From Burkholderia pyrrocinia (GTDB taxonomy: Bacteria; Pseudomonadota; Gammaproteobacteria; Burkholderiales; Burkholderiaceae): a DNA stretch of 64,000 bases. Below the pieces are notes generated by a model. That model worked only from the letters and a program-made list of their open reading frames with translations, was not told where the DNA came from and did no database searches. Positions 1 to 8,772 of the stretch are shown one piece after another; within the stretch, counting starts at the first letter, position 1, and every line of letters begins with the position of its first letter. The translations under genes and the position numbers were made by a program. The stretch spans positions 2,976,001-3,040,000 of the forward strand of contig NZ_CP094459.1 in the NCBI RefSeq assembly GCF_022809715.1, written 5' to 3'.

Positions 1-632
1 GCGCCCGCATCGTCGGGCGCATTCGTCACGAAGTTGACGACGCCCGGCGGCAATCCAGCCTCCTGCAGCGCCTCGACGATCAGCCCGTGCGTGACGGGAC
101 ACAGCTCCGAGCCCTTCAGCACGACCGTGTTGCCGCATGCGAGCGGCAGCGCGAGCGCGCGCGTCGCGAGGATCACCGGCGCGTTCCACGGCGCGATGCC
201 GAGCACCACGCCGGCCGGCTGCCGCACGCCCATCGCGAGCGAGCCGGGCACGTCGGACGGAATCAGTTCGCCGCCGACCTGCGTGGTCAGCGACGCGGCC
301 TCGACGAGCCCGCTCGCGGCAAGGTGCACGTTGAAGCCGGCCCACAGCGCGGATGCGCCCGTCTCCGCCGCCATCGCAGTGACGAACTGCTCATGCATCG
401 CTTCGAGCGCGGCGGCCGCCTTCAGCAGCAGCGCGCGGCGCGCACCGGGGCCGAGCGCGGCCCATTCGGGAAAGGCGCGCGCGGCCGCGTCGGCCGCCGC
501 ACGCGCATCGTCGACGGTGCACGCGGGCGCCTCGGACGCGATTTCGCCGTCGAGCGGGTTGCGGCGCACGAAGGTCGCGCCGCTGGATGAATGGCGGCGT
601 TCGCCGCCGATCAGCATCGATACGGTTTGCAT
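1..632 (-). CDS. NAD(P)-dependent aldehyde dehydrogenase, N-terminal part (window edge)
   Basis: About 210 codons of an aldehyde dehydrogenase read leftward from an ATG at 632 and run off the window without a stop. The visible part has the family N-terminus and the Rossmann-entry motif GIAPWNAPVIL followed by a cofactor-binding stretch ending in KGSELCP. The catalytic cysteine lies beyond the edge. A GGAG ribosome binding site precedes the start. It sits 29 bases downstream of benzoylformate decarboxylase on the same strand, so oxidation of benzaldehyde (or a related aromatic aldehyde) to the acid is the natural inference, as in mandelate pathways. Vanillin- or salicylaldehyde-type dehydrogenases belong to the same family and cannot be excluded. 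Confidence 0.85.
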   Translation of the reverse strand, partial: MQTVSMLIGGERRHSSSGATFVRRNPLDGEIASEAPACTVDDARAAADAAARAFPEWAALGPGARRALLLKAAAALEAMHEQFVTAMAAETGASALWAGFNVHLAASGLVEAASLTTQVGGELIPSDVPGSLAMGVRQPAGVVLGIAPWNAPVILATRALALPLACGNTVVLKGSELCPVTHGLIVEALQEAGLPPGVVNFVTNAPDDAG

Positions 633-661
633 GGAGTCTCCGGAAAGACGCGCGTTGCGCG

Positions 662-2269
662 TCAGGCAATCTCGACTTCGACGACGACCGGCGTCGCGGC
701 CTGCAGCGCGTCGGTCAGCGTGTCGCGCAGGCGCGCTGCATCGGCGACGCGCACGCCGCGGCAGCCCATCCCTTCGGCGAGCGCGACGAAATCCAGGTCG
801 GGCAGATCGGTGCCCTGCACGGGATCGCCGGGGCCGAAGCCGAACACCGGCGCGAAATCCTGCAGCGCCGCGTAGCGCCGGTTGTTCAGGATCACGAACG
901 TGATCGGCAGCTTCAGCTGCGCGGCACTCCACAGTGCCTGAATCGAATACAGGCTCGACCCGTCGCCGATCAGCGCGATCACGCGCCGGCCCGGCTGCGC
1001 GAGCGCGACGCCGACGGCCGCCGGCATCCCGTAGCCGAGCCCGCCGCTGTCCATCGTGTAGAACGTGCCGCTGCGCGTGAACGGCAGGTGTTCCTGCATC
1101 ACGGGCCGCGCGCTCGGCGCTTCCTCGACGACGATGTCCTGCGCGTCACGCACGTCGGCGAGCGTCTGCAGCGCGAACGCGGCCGACATGCGCTCGCCGG
1201 CGGCCGGTGCGTCGACGCGTGCGCGCGGCGGCCGCGGCGCGGGCATCGGCCGCTCGGGCGGCGCCGGTCGCGCCAGCAGGTCGCGCGCCGCGAGCCGCAG
1301 GTTGCCGACGACCGCATCGCCCTCCGGCGTCCACGCGGCGACGCCCGGATCGTCGACGAGCTGCACGAGTGCCGCACCCGGCGGCACGTGCGGGCCGAAG
1401 CCTTCGATGTGGTAGGTAAATGCAGGCGCGCCGAACGCGAACACGAGATCGTGCCCGTCGAGCCGCGCGACGATCTTCTCGCGGATCGCGGGCAGGAAGC
1501 CGGCGAACAGCGGATGGTCCTCGGGGAAGCTGCAGCGCCCCGACATCGGCGCGACGTACACGCGCGCACGGTGCCGCTCCGCGAGCCGCACGACGTCGTC
1601 CCACGCACCGGCGCGATCGACGGCCGCGCCGACCACGAACGCGGGGCGCCGCGCGGCGTCGAGCGCGTCGCCGAGCCGCGCGAGCGCATCGGGATCGGGC
1701 CGCACGACGCTGCTGACGTCGCGCCGCGGCAGCAGCTCGGCCGGCTGGTCCCAGTCGTCGACCGGGATCGACACGAACACGGGCCCGCGCGGCTCCTGCA
1801 TCGCGATGCGGTACGCACGCGCGATCGCGGCCGGCACGTCCTGCGCGCGTGCGGGTTCGATGCTCCATTTCACGTACGGCTTCGGCAGCTCGGCGGCCTG
1901 TGTCGAACCGAGGAACGGATCGAACGGCAAGATCGCGCGCGCCTGCTGGCCCGCGGTGACGACCAGCGGCGTGCGGTTCCTGAACGCGGTAAAGAGATTG
2001 CCCATCGCATTGCCGACGCCCGCCGCCGAATGCAGGTTGACGACCGCCGCATTACCGGTGGCCTGCGCATGGCCGTCGGCCATCCCGACCACGACGGCCT
2101 CGTGCAGGCCGAGCACATAGCGGAAATCGGCGGGGAAGTCGCGGAACATCGGCAGCTCGGTCGAGCCGGGATTGCCGAACACACGGTCGATGCCGAACTG
2201 GCGAAGCAGGTCGATGACCGCATCGCGAACGGTGATCGATGCGGCGGATGGGGGCTGATGGCCGGACAT
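662..2269 (-). CDS. mdlC: benzoylformate decarboxylase (ThDP enzyme)
   Basis: A 535-residue thiamine diphosphate enzyme that would convert benzoylformate to benzaldehyde and CO2. The N-terminal Pyr domain has GNPGSTELPMF with the substrate-binding serine, the cofactor-activating Glu in GLHEAVVVGMADG, and the active-site His in NLHSAAG. The C-terminal PP domain has the GDGSS...LNN cofactor/Mg signature. These match the family pattern of benzoylformate decarboxylase rather than acetolactate synthase. The ATG at 2269 is preceded by a GGAGA site; an upstream in-frame extension to 2320 lacks such a site. It is transcribed with the aldehyde dehydrogenase and divergently from a LysR gene. No mandelate dehydrogenase is in the window, so the true substrate could be another 2-keto acid. 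Confidence 0.85.
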   Translation of the reverse strand: MSGHQPPSAASITVRDAVIDLLRQFGIDRVFGNPGSTELPMFRDFPADFRYVLGLHEAVVVGMADGHAQATGNAAVVNLHSAAGVGNAMGNLFTAFRNRTPLVVTAGQQARAILPFDPFLGSTQAAELPKPYVKWSIEPARAQDVPAAIARAYRIAMQEPRGPVFVSIPVDDWDQPAELLPRRDVSSVVRPDPDALARLGDALDAARRPAFVVGAAVDRAGAWDDVVRLAERHRARVYVAPMSGRCSFPEDHPLFAGFLPAIREKIVARLDGHDLVFAFGAPAFTYHIEGFGPHVPPGAALVQLVDDPGVAAWTPEGDAVVGNLRLAARDLLARPAPPERPMPAPRPPRARVDAPAAGERMSAAFALQTLADVRDAQDIVVEEAPSARPVMQEHLPFTRSGTFYTMDSGGLGYGMPAAVGVALAQPGRRVIALIGDGSSLYSIQALWSAAQLKLPITFVILNNRRYAALQDFAPVFGFGPGDPVQGTDLPDLDFVALAEGMGCRGVRVADAARLRDTLTDALQAATPVVVEVEIA

Positions 2270-2303
2270 GCTCGGGCGTCTCCTCGATGGCTTGGCGGTT
2301 TCC

Positions 2304-2338
2304 ACAGTATCGAAGCGCAAGCCATTCTCGGATACTGT
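2304..2338. promoter_or_regulatory. inverted repeat in the mdlC/LysR divergent promoter region
   Basis: The 8-base arms ACAGTATC (2304-2311) and GATACTGT (2331-2338) are exact reverse complements separated by 19 bases. They sit in the 99-base gap between the divergent mdlC and LysR starts, which is where LysR regulators usually bind. It is a candidate operator, and binding is inferred only. Confidence 0.5.
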
Positions 2339-2368
2339 ATTTTCTGCAAAAAGCCATTACGTTCCAAC

Positions 2369-3280
2369 ATGACTTTCGATCTCCGACAATTGCGCGCCTT
2401 CACGACGATCGTCGCGTGCGGCAGCCTCGGCCGCGCGGCCGACGCGCTGCATGTGACGCAGCCGGCACTGAGCCGGATCCTGAAGCGGCTCGAGGAACAG
2501 GTCGGCGCGCCGCTGTTCGAGCGCCATTCGAAGGGCGTGCAGCTCACCGCGTTCGGCGACGCGCTGCTGCCGCACGCGACGCTGCTGCAGCACGAGGCCG
2601 AGCACGCACGCGAGGAACTCGACGCGATGCGCGGATTCGCGAAGGGGACGATCAAGGTCGGCACGGTGGGCAGCATCGCGAGCCTCGTGCTGCCGGTCGC
2701 GGTCGGCCGCGTGCTCGACCGCTGGCCGAACCTGCGCGTCGAGATCCTCGAAGGCGTGTGGGACCGGCTCGCCGACGGATTGAACAAGCACGAGATCGAT
2801 CTCGCGCTGTCCGCGCACGGGCCCGACACCGACGAGATCGTCGCGATTCCCGAGTGCCGCTGGGAAGATCGCAGCCATATCGTTGCGGCGCCGCACCATC
2901 CGCTGCGCGCGCTCGGCCGCGCGCCGACGCTCGCCGATACGCTGCACGCACGCTGGGCGATTCCGCCGCGCGGCACCGCACCGTTCGACCACATGCGCGC
3001 GACCTTCGACGCACACGGGCTCGCACTGCCCGACATCGCGGTCGAGACGCGCTCGGTCACGACGCTGAAGAGCCTCGTCGCGCATGCCGGTTTCCTGAGC
3101 TGGATGGCCGAGCCGATGTACGGCGCCGAGCAGGCGGCCGGCACGATCGACACGCTGCCGGTGCGCGAGGTCGTCGCGGTGCGCACGCTCACCGCGTTCC
3201 GACGCCGCCACGGGATCCTGCCGGGGCCGGCCGGCAAGCTGCTCGACGAACTCGTCGCGCTCACGCGCGAAGGGCGCTGA
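2369..3280 (+). CDS. LysR-family transcriptional regulator, likely of the mdlC operon
   Basis: A 303-residue LysR-type regulator. The N-terminal winged helix-turn-helix (about residues 3-62) contains GSLGRAADALHVTQPALSRILKRLE, the classic recognition helix region, followed by a periplasmic-binding-protein-like effector domain. It is divergent from mdlC with an inverted repeat between the two starts. By the usual logic of the family it should control mdlC and the dehydrogenase in response to an aromatic acid. The effector is not deducible from sequence. Confidence 0.88.
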   Translation: MTFDLRQLRAFTTIVACGSLGRAADALHVTQPALSRILKRLEEQVGAPLFERHSKGVQLTAFGDALLPHATLLQHEAEHAREELDAMRGFAKGTIKVGTVGSIASLVLPVAVGRVLDRWPNLRVEILEGVWDRLADGLNKHEIDLALSAHGPDTDEIVAIPECRWEDRSHIVAAPHHPLRALGRAPTLADTLHARWAIPPRGTAPFDHMRATFDAHGLALPDIAVETRSVTTLKSLVAHAGFLSWMAEPMYGAEQAAGTIDTLPVREVVAVRTLTAFRRRHGILPGPAGKLLDELVALTREGR

Positions 3281-3470
3281 CGCCCGTTCCCGGCTGGCCG
3301 CCTGTTCGCGCCCCTTCCCGCACGCCCGCACGCCCGCACGCCGCCGCAGCGCACCATCGAAATGCCGTCTCCCCGCCTTGACTTTCGCTCGCCCGAATAC
3401 GATCATTCGCTCACAGGAAGAGCAAATGATCTAGTCGACAGGAAAGACTGGCACGAACAGGAGACACCGG

Positions 3471-4880
3471 ATGAGCGAATCGCCCTCCGCCCGCGCGCCC
3501 GTGCTGCTGCACATCGGCGCAGGCTCGTTTCACCGCGCGCACCAGGCGTGGTATCTGCATCGCGTGAACGCGGCCGTGCCGGCCGACGAACGCTGGTCGC
3601 TGACCGTCGGCAACATCCGCGACGACATGCGCGCGACGATGGACGCGCTTGCCGCGCAGCACGGCGAATACACGCTCGAAACCGTCACGCCGCAAGGCGA
3701 GCGCGCGTACGAGACGATCCGCGCGATCACGCGCGTGCTGCCCTGGTCGATCGACCTCGCCGCGCTGATCGACGCCGGCGCCGATCCGGCCTGCCGGATC
3801 GTGTCGTTTACCGTCACCGAAGGCGGCTACTACCTCGACGAACACAACCGGCTCGACGTCGCGAACGCCGATCTCGCGGCCGACCTGCAGGGCGCGCGCA
3901 CGACGCTGTACGGCGCGCTCGCGGCGCTGCTCGCCGAACGCATGCAGCGCGGTGCGGGCCCGCTCACGCTGCAAAGTTGCGACAACCTGCGCAACAACGG
4001 CGCGCGCTTTCGCGCCGGCATGCGCGAATTTCTCGAACGGCGCGGCGCAGCCGACCTGCTCGCGTGGTTCGACGCGAACGTCGCGACGCCGAGCGCGATG
4101 GTCGACCGCATCACGCCGCGCCCGACCGCCGACGTGCGCGAACGCGTGCTGGCGGCGACCGGCATCGACGACGCTTGCCCGGTGATGGGCGAATCGTTCA
4201 TCCAGTGGGTGATCGAGGACCGCTTCGCGGCCGGCCGGCCGCGCTGGGAGCTGGCCGGCGCGGAGCTCGTCGACGACGTGCACCCGTACGAGGAAGCGAA
4301 GATCCGCATCCTCAACGCGACGCACAGCTGCATCGCGTGGGCCGGCACGCTCGCGGGCTACACGTATATCCACGAAGGCACGCACGACGCGGCGATCCGC
4401 CGCTTCGCGCACGACTACGTGACGCAGGACGTAATCCCTTGCCTGACCCCGAGCCCGCTCGATCTCGCGCGCTATCGCGACGTCGTGCTCGAACGCTTCG
4501 GCAACCCGTACGTGCTCGACACGAACCAGCGCGTCGCGGCCGACGGCTTCTCGAAGATCCCCGGCTTCATCGCGCCGACGCTCGTCGAATCGTTCGCGCG
4601 CGGCGCGGCGCCGGTCGCCACCGCCGTGCTGCCCGCGCTGTTCCTGCGCTTTCTCGAACGCTGGGCGCGCGGCACGCTGCCGTACGCGTACCAGGACGGC
4701 GTGATGGACGAAGCCGCTGCCCGCGCGATCGTCGGGGCCGGCCATCCGGAAGCCGACGATCCCGTCGTCGCGCTGTGCGCGAACCGCCCGCTGTGGGGCT
4801 CGCTCGCCGGCAATGCGGCGCTGTTCGAGGCGCTGCGCGCCGCGCTCGCCCGCGTCGACGCATGGCTCGCGCAGCGCTGA
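3471..4880 (+). CDS. dalD: polyol (D-arabinitol / mannitol-type) dehydrogenase
   Basis: A 469-residue member of the long-chain mannitol dehydrogenase family, oxidising a polyol at the expense of NAD. The N-terminal nucleotide-binding region begins with [12 protein letters not shown]. Family motifs SCDNLRNNG and [11 protein letters not shown] are present, the latter carrying the catalytic Lys, Asn and His. An AGGAG site precedes the ATG. The next gene downstream is a xylulokinase, then a SorC-type regulator. This arrangement matches D-arabinitol utilisation (D-arabinitol to D-xylulose to xylulose 5-phosphate), so DalD is preferred over mannitol 2-dehydrogenase, but the substrate is inferred from context. 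Confidence 0.75.
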   Translation: MSESPSARAPVLLHIGAGSFHRAHQAWYLHRVNAAVPADERWSLTVGNIRDDMRATMDALAAQHGEYTLETVTPQGERAYETIRAITRVLPWSIDLAALIDAGADPACRIVSFTVTEGGYYLDEHNRLDVANADLAADLQGARTTLYGALAALLAERMQRGAGPLTLQSCDNLRNNGARFRAGMREFLERRGAADLLAWFDANVATPSAMVDRITPRPTADVRERVLAATGIDDACPVMGESFIQWVIEDRFAAGRPRWELAGAELVDDVHPYEEAKIRILNATHSCIAWAGTLAGYTYIHEGTHDAAIRRFAHDYVTQDVIPCLTPSPLDLARYRDVVLERFGNPYVLDTNQRVAADGFSKIPGFIAPTLVESFARGAAPVATAVLPALFLRFLERWARGTLPYAYQDGVMDEAAARAIVGAGHPEADDPVVALCANRPLWGSLAGNAALFEALRAALARVDAWLAQR

Positions 4881-4895
4881 CGCGCGACAGCCGGC

Positions 4896-4915
4896 GCCCG
4901 GCCGCGCGGCCGGGC
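4896..4915. repeat. perfect GC-rich hairpin after dalD
   Basis: GCCCGGCCG, a 2-base centre and CGGCCGGGC form a 20-base perfect palindrome 16 bases after the dalD stop. It has no T-run, so it is not a textbook intrinsic terminator. It may stabilise the 3' end or attenuate read-through into xylB. Confidence 0.5.
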
Positions 4916-4932
4916 AAACCCGCTTGGCACAT

Positions 4933-4947
4933 GCCGTGCGGCACGGC
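4933..4947. promoter_or_regulatory. 15-base palindrome upstream of xylB, possible operator
   Basis: GCCGTGC, one base, GCACGGC form an exact palindrome about 40 bases before the xylB start. It overlaps a loose sigma-54-like pattern (TTGGCAC at 4924, then GG-N10-GC spacing). A regulator site for the downstream SorC-family protein is possible. No experimental signature is visible. Confidence 0.35.
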
Positions 4948-4984
4948 TAAAGTAGCGGCTCCTCTCTGACGGAACGGATCGCTC

Positions 4985-6466
4985 ATGTATCTCGGCATCG
5001 ACCTCGGCACCTCGGAAGTGAAGGTGCTGCTGCTCGCCCCGGACGGTGCGGTCGTCGGCACCGCCGGCTCGCCGTTCACCGTGTCGCGGCCGCATCCGCG
5101 CTGGGCCGAACAGCATCCGGACGACTGGTGGCAAGGCACGCTCGCCGCGCTCGCGGCGCTGCGCGAACGGCATCCGCAAGCGTTCGCGCAGGTGCGCGGC
5201 ATCGGCCTGTCGGGCCAGATGCACGGCGCCGTGCTGCTCGGCCGCGACGACCGCGTGCTGCGCCCCGCGATCCTGTGGAACGACATGCGCAGCGCCGACG
5301 AATGCGCGCTGCTCACCGAACGCGCGCCCGATCTCCACGCCCTCGCCGGCAATCTCGCGATGCCGGGTTTCACCGCGCCGAAACTGCTTTGGGTAGCGAA
5401 GCACGAACCCGACGTGTTCGCGGCGACCGCGTGCGTGCTGATGCCGAAGGACTACCTGCGGTTCCGGCTCACCGGCGCGAAGGTGTCCGATCCGTCGGAC
5501 GCGGCCGGCACGCTGTGGCTCGATGTCGCGCGGCGCGACTGGTCCGACGCGCTGCTCGCCGCATGCGGGATGACGCGCGACCAGATGCCGCGCATCGTCG
5601 AAGGCAACGCGCCGTCCGGCACGCTGCGCGCCGATGTCGCGCGCGAGCTCGGGCTGTCGGAGGCCGTCGTGGTGGCCGGCGGCGGCGGCGACAACGCGAC
5701 GAGCGCGCTCGGCATCGGCGCGATCCACGCGGGCGACGGCTTCGTGTCGCTCGGCACGTCGGGCGTGCTGAGCGTGGTCGGCGACCGCTTCATGCCGAAT
5801 CCCGCGTCGGCCGTGCATGCGTTCTGCCATGCGATTCCCGATCGCTGGCAATTGATGAGCGTCGTGCTGTCGGCCGCGAGCTGCCTGCGCTGGGTCTGCA
5901 AGCTGACGGGCACCGACGAGCCCGCGCTGCTCGCCGAAGTCGAGGCGCTCGACGCCGACGCGCTTGCGACGGCGCCGCTGTTCCTGCCCTACCTGTCCGG
6001 CGAACGGACGCCGCACAACGATCCGTATGCGCAAGGCGTGTTCTTCGGGATGACGCATGCAACCGAACGCGCGCATCTCGGCTACGCGGTGCTCGAAGGC
6101 GTGACGCTCGGCCTCGCCGACGGCCTCGACGCGCTGCATGCGGCCGGCGTCGAAACCGACCAGCTGTCGCTGATCGGCGGTGGCGCGCGCAGCGCGTTCT
6201 GGGCGCAACTGATCGCCGATGCGCTGAACGTGCGCACGCGCCAGATCGGCGGCGGCGAAACGGGCGCGGCGCTCGGCGCGGCGCGGCTCGGCTGGCTGGC
6301 CGTCGGCGGCGATCCGCAGACGGTGCTGACCAAGCCGCCGGTGCGCGCCGAATTCGCGCCGGACGCGGCCCGCCATGCGTTGCTGCGCGAACGCCTCGAC
6401 GCGTTCCGCGCGCTGTACCGCCACGTGCGGCCGCTGTACGAACCGTCGCGCACGCGGCTCGCGTAA
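4985..6466 (+). CDS. xylB: xylulokinase (FGGY family)
   Basis: A 493-residue FGGY carbohydrate kinase phosphorylating D-xylulose with ATP. The N-terminal phosphate-binding loop GIDLGTSEVKVLLL opens the protein. Further xylulokinase-like signatures are SGQMHGAVLL near residue 78, LWNDMRS, and a C-terminal ATPase block with IGGGARSAFWAQLIADAL. It is the second gene of the polyol cluster, 104 bases after dalD, and supplies the kinase step to the pentose phosphate pathway. A second, divergent FGGY kinase lies at 26.2-27.7 kb. Confidence 0.88.
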   Translation: MYLGIDLGTSEVKVLLLAPDGAVVGTAGSPFTVSRPHPRWAEQHPDDWWQGTLAALAALRERHPQAFAQVRGIGLSGQMHGAVLLGRDDRVLRPAILWNDMRSADECALLTERAPDLHALAGNLAMPGFTAPKLLWVAKHEPDVFAATACVLMPKDYLRFRLTGAKVSDPSDAAGTLWLDVARRDWSDALLAACGMTRDQMPRIVEGNAPSGTLRADVARELGLSEAVVVAGGGGDNATSALGIGAIHAGDGFVSLGTSGVLSVVGDRFMPNPASAVHAFCHAIPDRWQLMSVVLSAASCLRWVCKLTGTDEPALLAEVEALDADALATAPLFLPYLSGERTPHNDPYAQGVFFGMTHATERAHLGYAVLEGVTLGLADGLDALHAAGVETDQLSLIGGGARSAFWAQLIADALNVRTRQIGGGETGAALGAARLGWLAVGGDPQTVLTKPPVRAEFAPDAARHALLRERLDAFRALYRHVRPLYEPSRTRLA

Positions 6467-6588
6467 GCGCCGCCGCGGCGTGCTTGCGGCCGTCGGCCGC
6501 GCGCACGACATGCGGTACAGTGGATGCCGTCGCGCGGTCCGCCGGCCGGTCCGCGGGCGGCCCCCCAGCTCCGAATCGAATCGCTATC

Positions 6589-7545
6589 GTGTCCAAGTCC
6601 TCAGAAAAACTCGATCTCGCCACGCGTGCCGCGTGGCTCTATTACGTCGCGGGCGACACGCAGAACGAAATCGCCGAAAAGCTGCAGGTGTCGCGCCCGG
6701 TCGCGCAGCGCCTCGTCGCGTTCGCGGTCGAGAAGAACCTGATCCGCGTGCGCGTCGACCACCAGCTCGCCGACTGCCTCGATCTCGGCGCGCAGTTGTC
6801 GAAACGCTACGGCCTTGCGATGTGCGAAGTCGTGCCCGTCGATGCCGATGCGCCCGAAGCGATCGACCGCAAGCTCGCGGTCGCCGGCGCGCAGGTGATG
6901 GAGCGCTACCTGGGCGAGACGCGGCCGATGGTGATCGCCGTCAGCAGCGGCCGGACGCTGAAGGCCGCGGTCGCGCAGATCGCGCAGATCGACCGCCCGC
7001 AGCATCGGCTCGTGTCGATGGTCGGCGCGATCGCGGCCGACGGCTCGTCGAACCGCTACGACGTCGCGCAGTACATCTCCGAGAAAACCGGCAGCAAGCA
7101 CTTCCTGCTGCCCGCGCCGCTGTTCGCCGACAGCGCGGCCGAGCGCGCGCAGTGGTGCAACCACCGGCTGTACCGGATCGTCGAAGCACTGTCGGGCAAG
7201 GCCGACGTCGCGTTCGTCGGGATCGGCAACACCGGCCCGCACTGCCCGCTGTACGAAGACGGCTTCATCACCGAACAGGAGCGCGACGAGATGACCTCGC
7301 TCGGCGCGGTGGCGGAACTGCTCGGCATGCCGATCGACGCGCACGGCAAGATGATCGACGTGTCGACCAGCGCGCGCGTGACGAGCGTGTCGCTCGCCGC
7401 GCCGCCGAAACGCCCGACGATCGCGTTCGCGGGCGGCCCGAAGAAACGCGACGCGGTAATCGCCGCGCTGCGCGGCGGCTGGGTGTCGGGGCTCGTCACC
7501 GACGAGACGTGCGCGCGGGCGGCGCTCGACGCGAACGCAGACTGA
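6589..7545 (+). CDS. SorC/DeoR-family sugar-responsive transcriptional regulator
   Basis: A 318-residue regulator with an N-terminal helix-turn-helix (AWLYYVAGDTQNEIAEKL, then VSRPVAQRLVAFA) and a C-terminal sugar-phosphate-binding domain of the SorC type, with VIAVSSGRTLKAAV and FVGIGNTGP as loop motifs. The start is a GTG at 6589, the first codon of the conserved region; ATG choices inside the frame would remove it. It follows dalD and xylB on the same strand and is the likely repressor/activator of this polyol cluster, as DalR is in other arabinitol loci. The inducer (possibly a pentulose phosphate) is inferred. Confidence 0.82.
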   Translation: MSKSSEKLDLATRAAWLYYVAGDTQNEIAEKLQVSRPVAQRLVAFAVEKNLIRVRVDHQLADCLDLGAQLSKRYGLAMCEVVPVDADAPEAIDRKLAVAGAQVMERYLGETRPMVIAVSSGRTLKAAVAQIAQIDRPQHRLVSMVGAIAADGSSNRYDVAQYISEKTGSKHFLLPAPLFADSAAERAQWCNHRLYRIVEALSGKADVAFVGIGNTGPHCPLYEDGFITEQERDEMTSLGAVAELLGMPIDAHGKMIDVSTSARVTSVSLAAPPKRPTIAFAGGPKKRDAVIAALRGGWVSGLVTDETCARAALDANAD

Positions 7546-7561
7546 TGCCGCAGCCGGGCGC

Positions 7562-8772
7562 TCACGCGGCCCGCGGCGCCGGAAACGCATGCCGGCGCGC
7601 GCGCCACGCGCCGATCCACGCGGCCGCCAGCAACGCCACGAGCACCCACGGAATCGCGCCGGCGCCGGTTGCGCCGAGCAGCATCCCGCCCGCGATGCCG
7701 CCACCGGCGATCGCGAGATTCCACACCGTCACGAGCATCGACTGCGCGACGTCGGCCGACTCCCCCGCCGCGTTCGCGGCAGCCGTCTGGAACAGCGTCG
7801 GCGCGCCGCCGAACGCGAGCCCCACAGCGCGACGCCGGCATAGACGATCGCCATCCCCGAGCCGGCGCCGAGCATCGCCGCCGCGAGCGCGAACAGCGCG
7901 ATACTGGCGAGCGTCAGGCGCCGTTGCGCGGCACCGATCCACGCGCCCGTCAGCGCGATGCCGACCAGCGACGCGATGCCGAACACCAGCAGCACCACAT
8001 CGACCTGCGCCCCCATCCGCACGCCCGCGAGAAACGGCGCGACGTACGTGTACAGCATGTTGTGCGCAAGCACGTACGCGAACATCACGGTCAGCACCGG
8101 CCGCACGCCGGGCAGCGTCATCACGCCGAGCACCGGTTCGCGCGCGCCGGCCTGCTGCCCCGGGTAATCGGGCACGCGCCAGCGGATCCAGCCGATCAGC
8201 CCGAGCGCCGCGAGCGTGATCAACGCGAACGCGACGCGCCAGCCGAGCGACGCGCCCAGCGCGGTGCCGGCCGGAATGCCGATCGACATCGCGACCGGCG
8301 CGCCGAGCATCGCGACCGCGATCGCGCGGCCGCGCAGCGACGCGTCGACCATCCGGCTCGCATAACCGGCCAGCAGCGCCCACAGCAGCCCGGCCGACAT
8401 GCCCGCGACGAAGCGCGCAGCGAGCGTGAGCGCGTAGTACGGCGATGCGGCGGTCAGCGCATTCGACACGACGAAGCCGGCCAGCGCCGCAAGCAGCAGG
8501 CGGCGCCGGCGCATCGCGCGAGTCGCGGCGACGAGCGGTATCGCCGCGACGATCGAGCCGAGCGCATACACGGTCACGAGCTGGCCGATCAGCGCGTCGG
8601 GCACGCGCAGGTCGGCGCTCATCAGCGGCAACAGGCCGGCCGGCAATGCCTCGGTGAGGATCGTGATGAAGGCGGCCGTCGCGAGCGCCAGCAGGTTCGC
8701 GACCGGCAGGCGCTCGCGCGCCTGCACCGGCCCGACGGAAACCTCGTCGTCGATCGACGTGCAGTCGCTCAT
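7562..8772 (-). pseudogene. MFS drug/sugar-efflux transporter broken by a one-base frameshift
   Basis: Reading leftward from the ATG at 8772, an MFS transporter of the AraJ/YdhP-like type runs intact through about ten membrane segments to residues IVYAGVALWG. It then shifts frame at a C4 tract (plus strand 7820-7823). The natural continuation, LAFGGAPTLFQTAAANAAG to the C-terminus at 7562, is in another frame. Restoring one base in the tract joins the two halves into a normal transporter of about 400 residues. As read, the product ends at 7729 (347 residues) with a nonsense arginine/serine-rich tail and lacks the last transmembrane helices. Its ATG overlaps the stop of the upstream beta-lactamase-fold gene. 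A homopolymer sequencing error, a fixed mutation or phase variation are all possible. Confidence 0.8.

Noticed and set aside
587..2368. Very long open frame on the plus strand (hundreds of codons) across mdlC
   Set aside because: It is the antisense shadow of mdlC, rich in Arg/Ala/Gly/His with no domain. Only its last part, from 2369, is the real LysR gene.
3320..3343. Short tandem repeat of CACGCCCG before dalD
   Set aside because: Only two to three copies of a GC-rich octamer; expected in such composition and not CRISPR- or VNTR-like.
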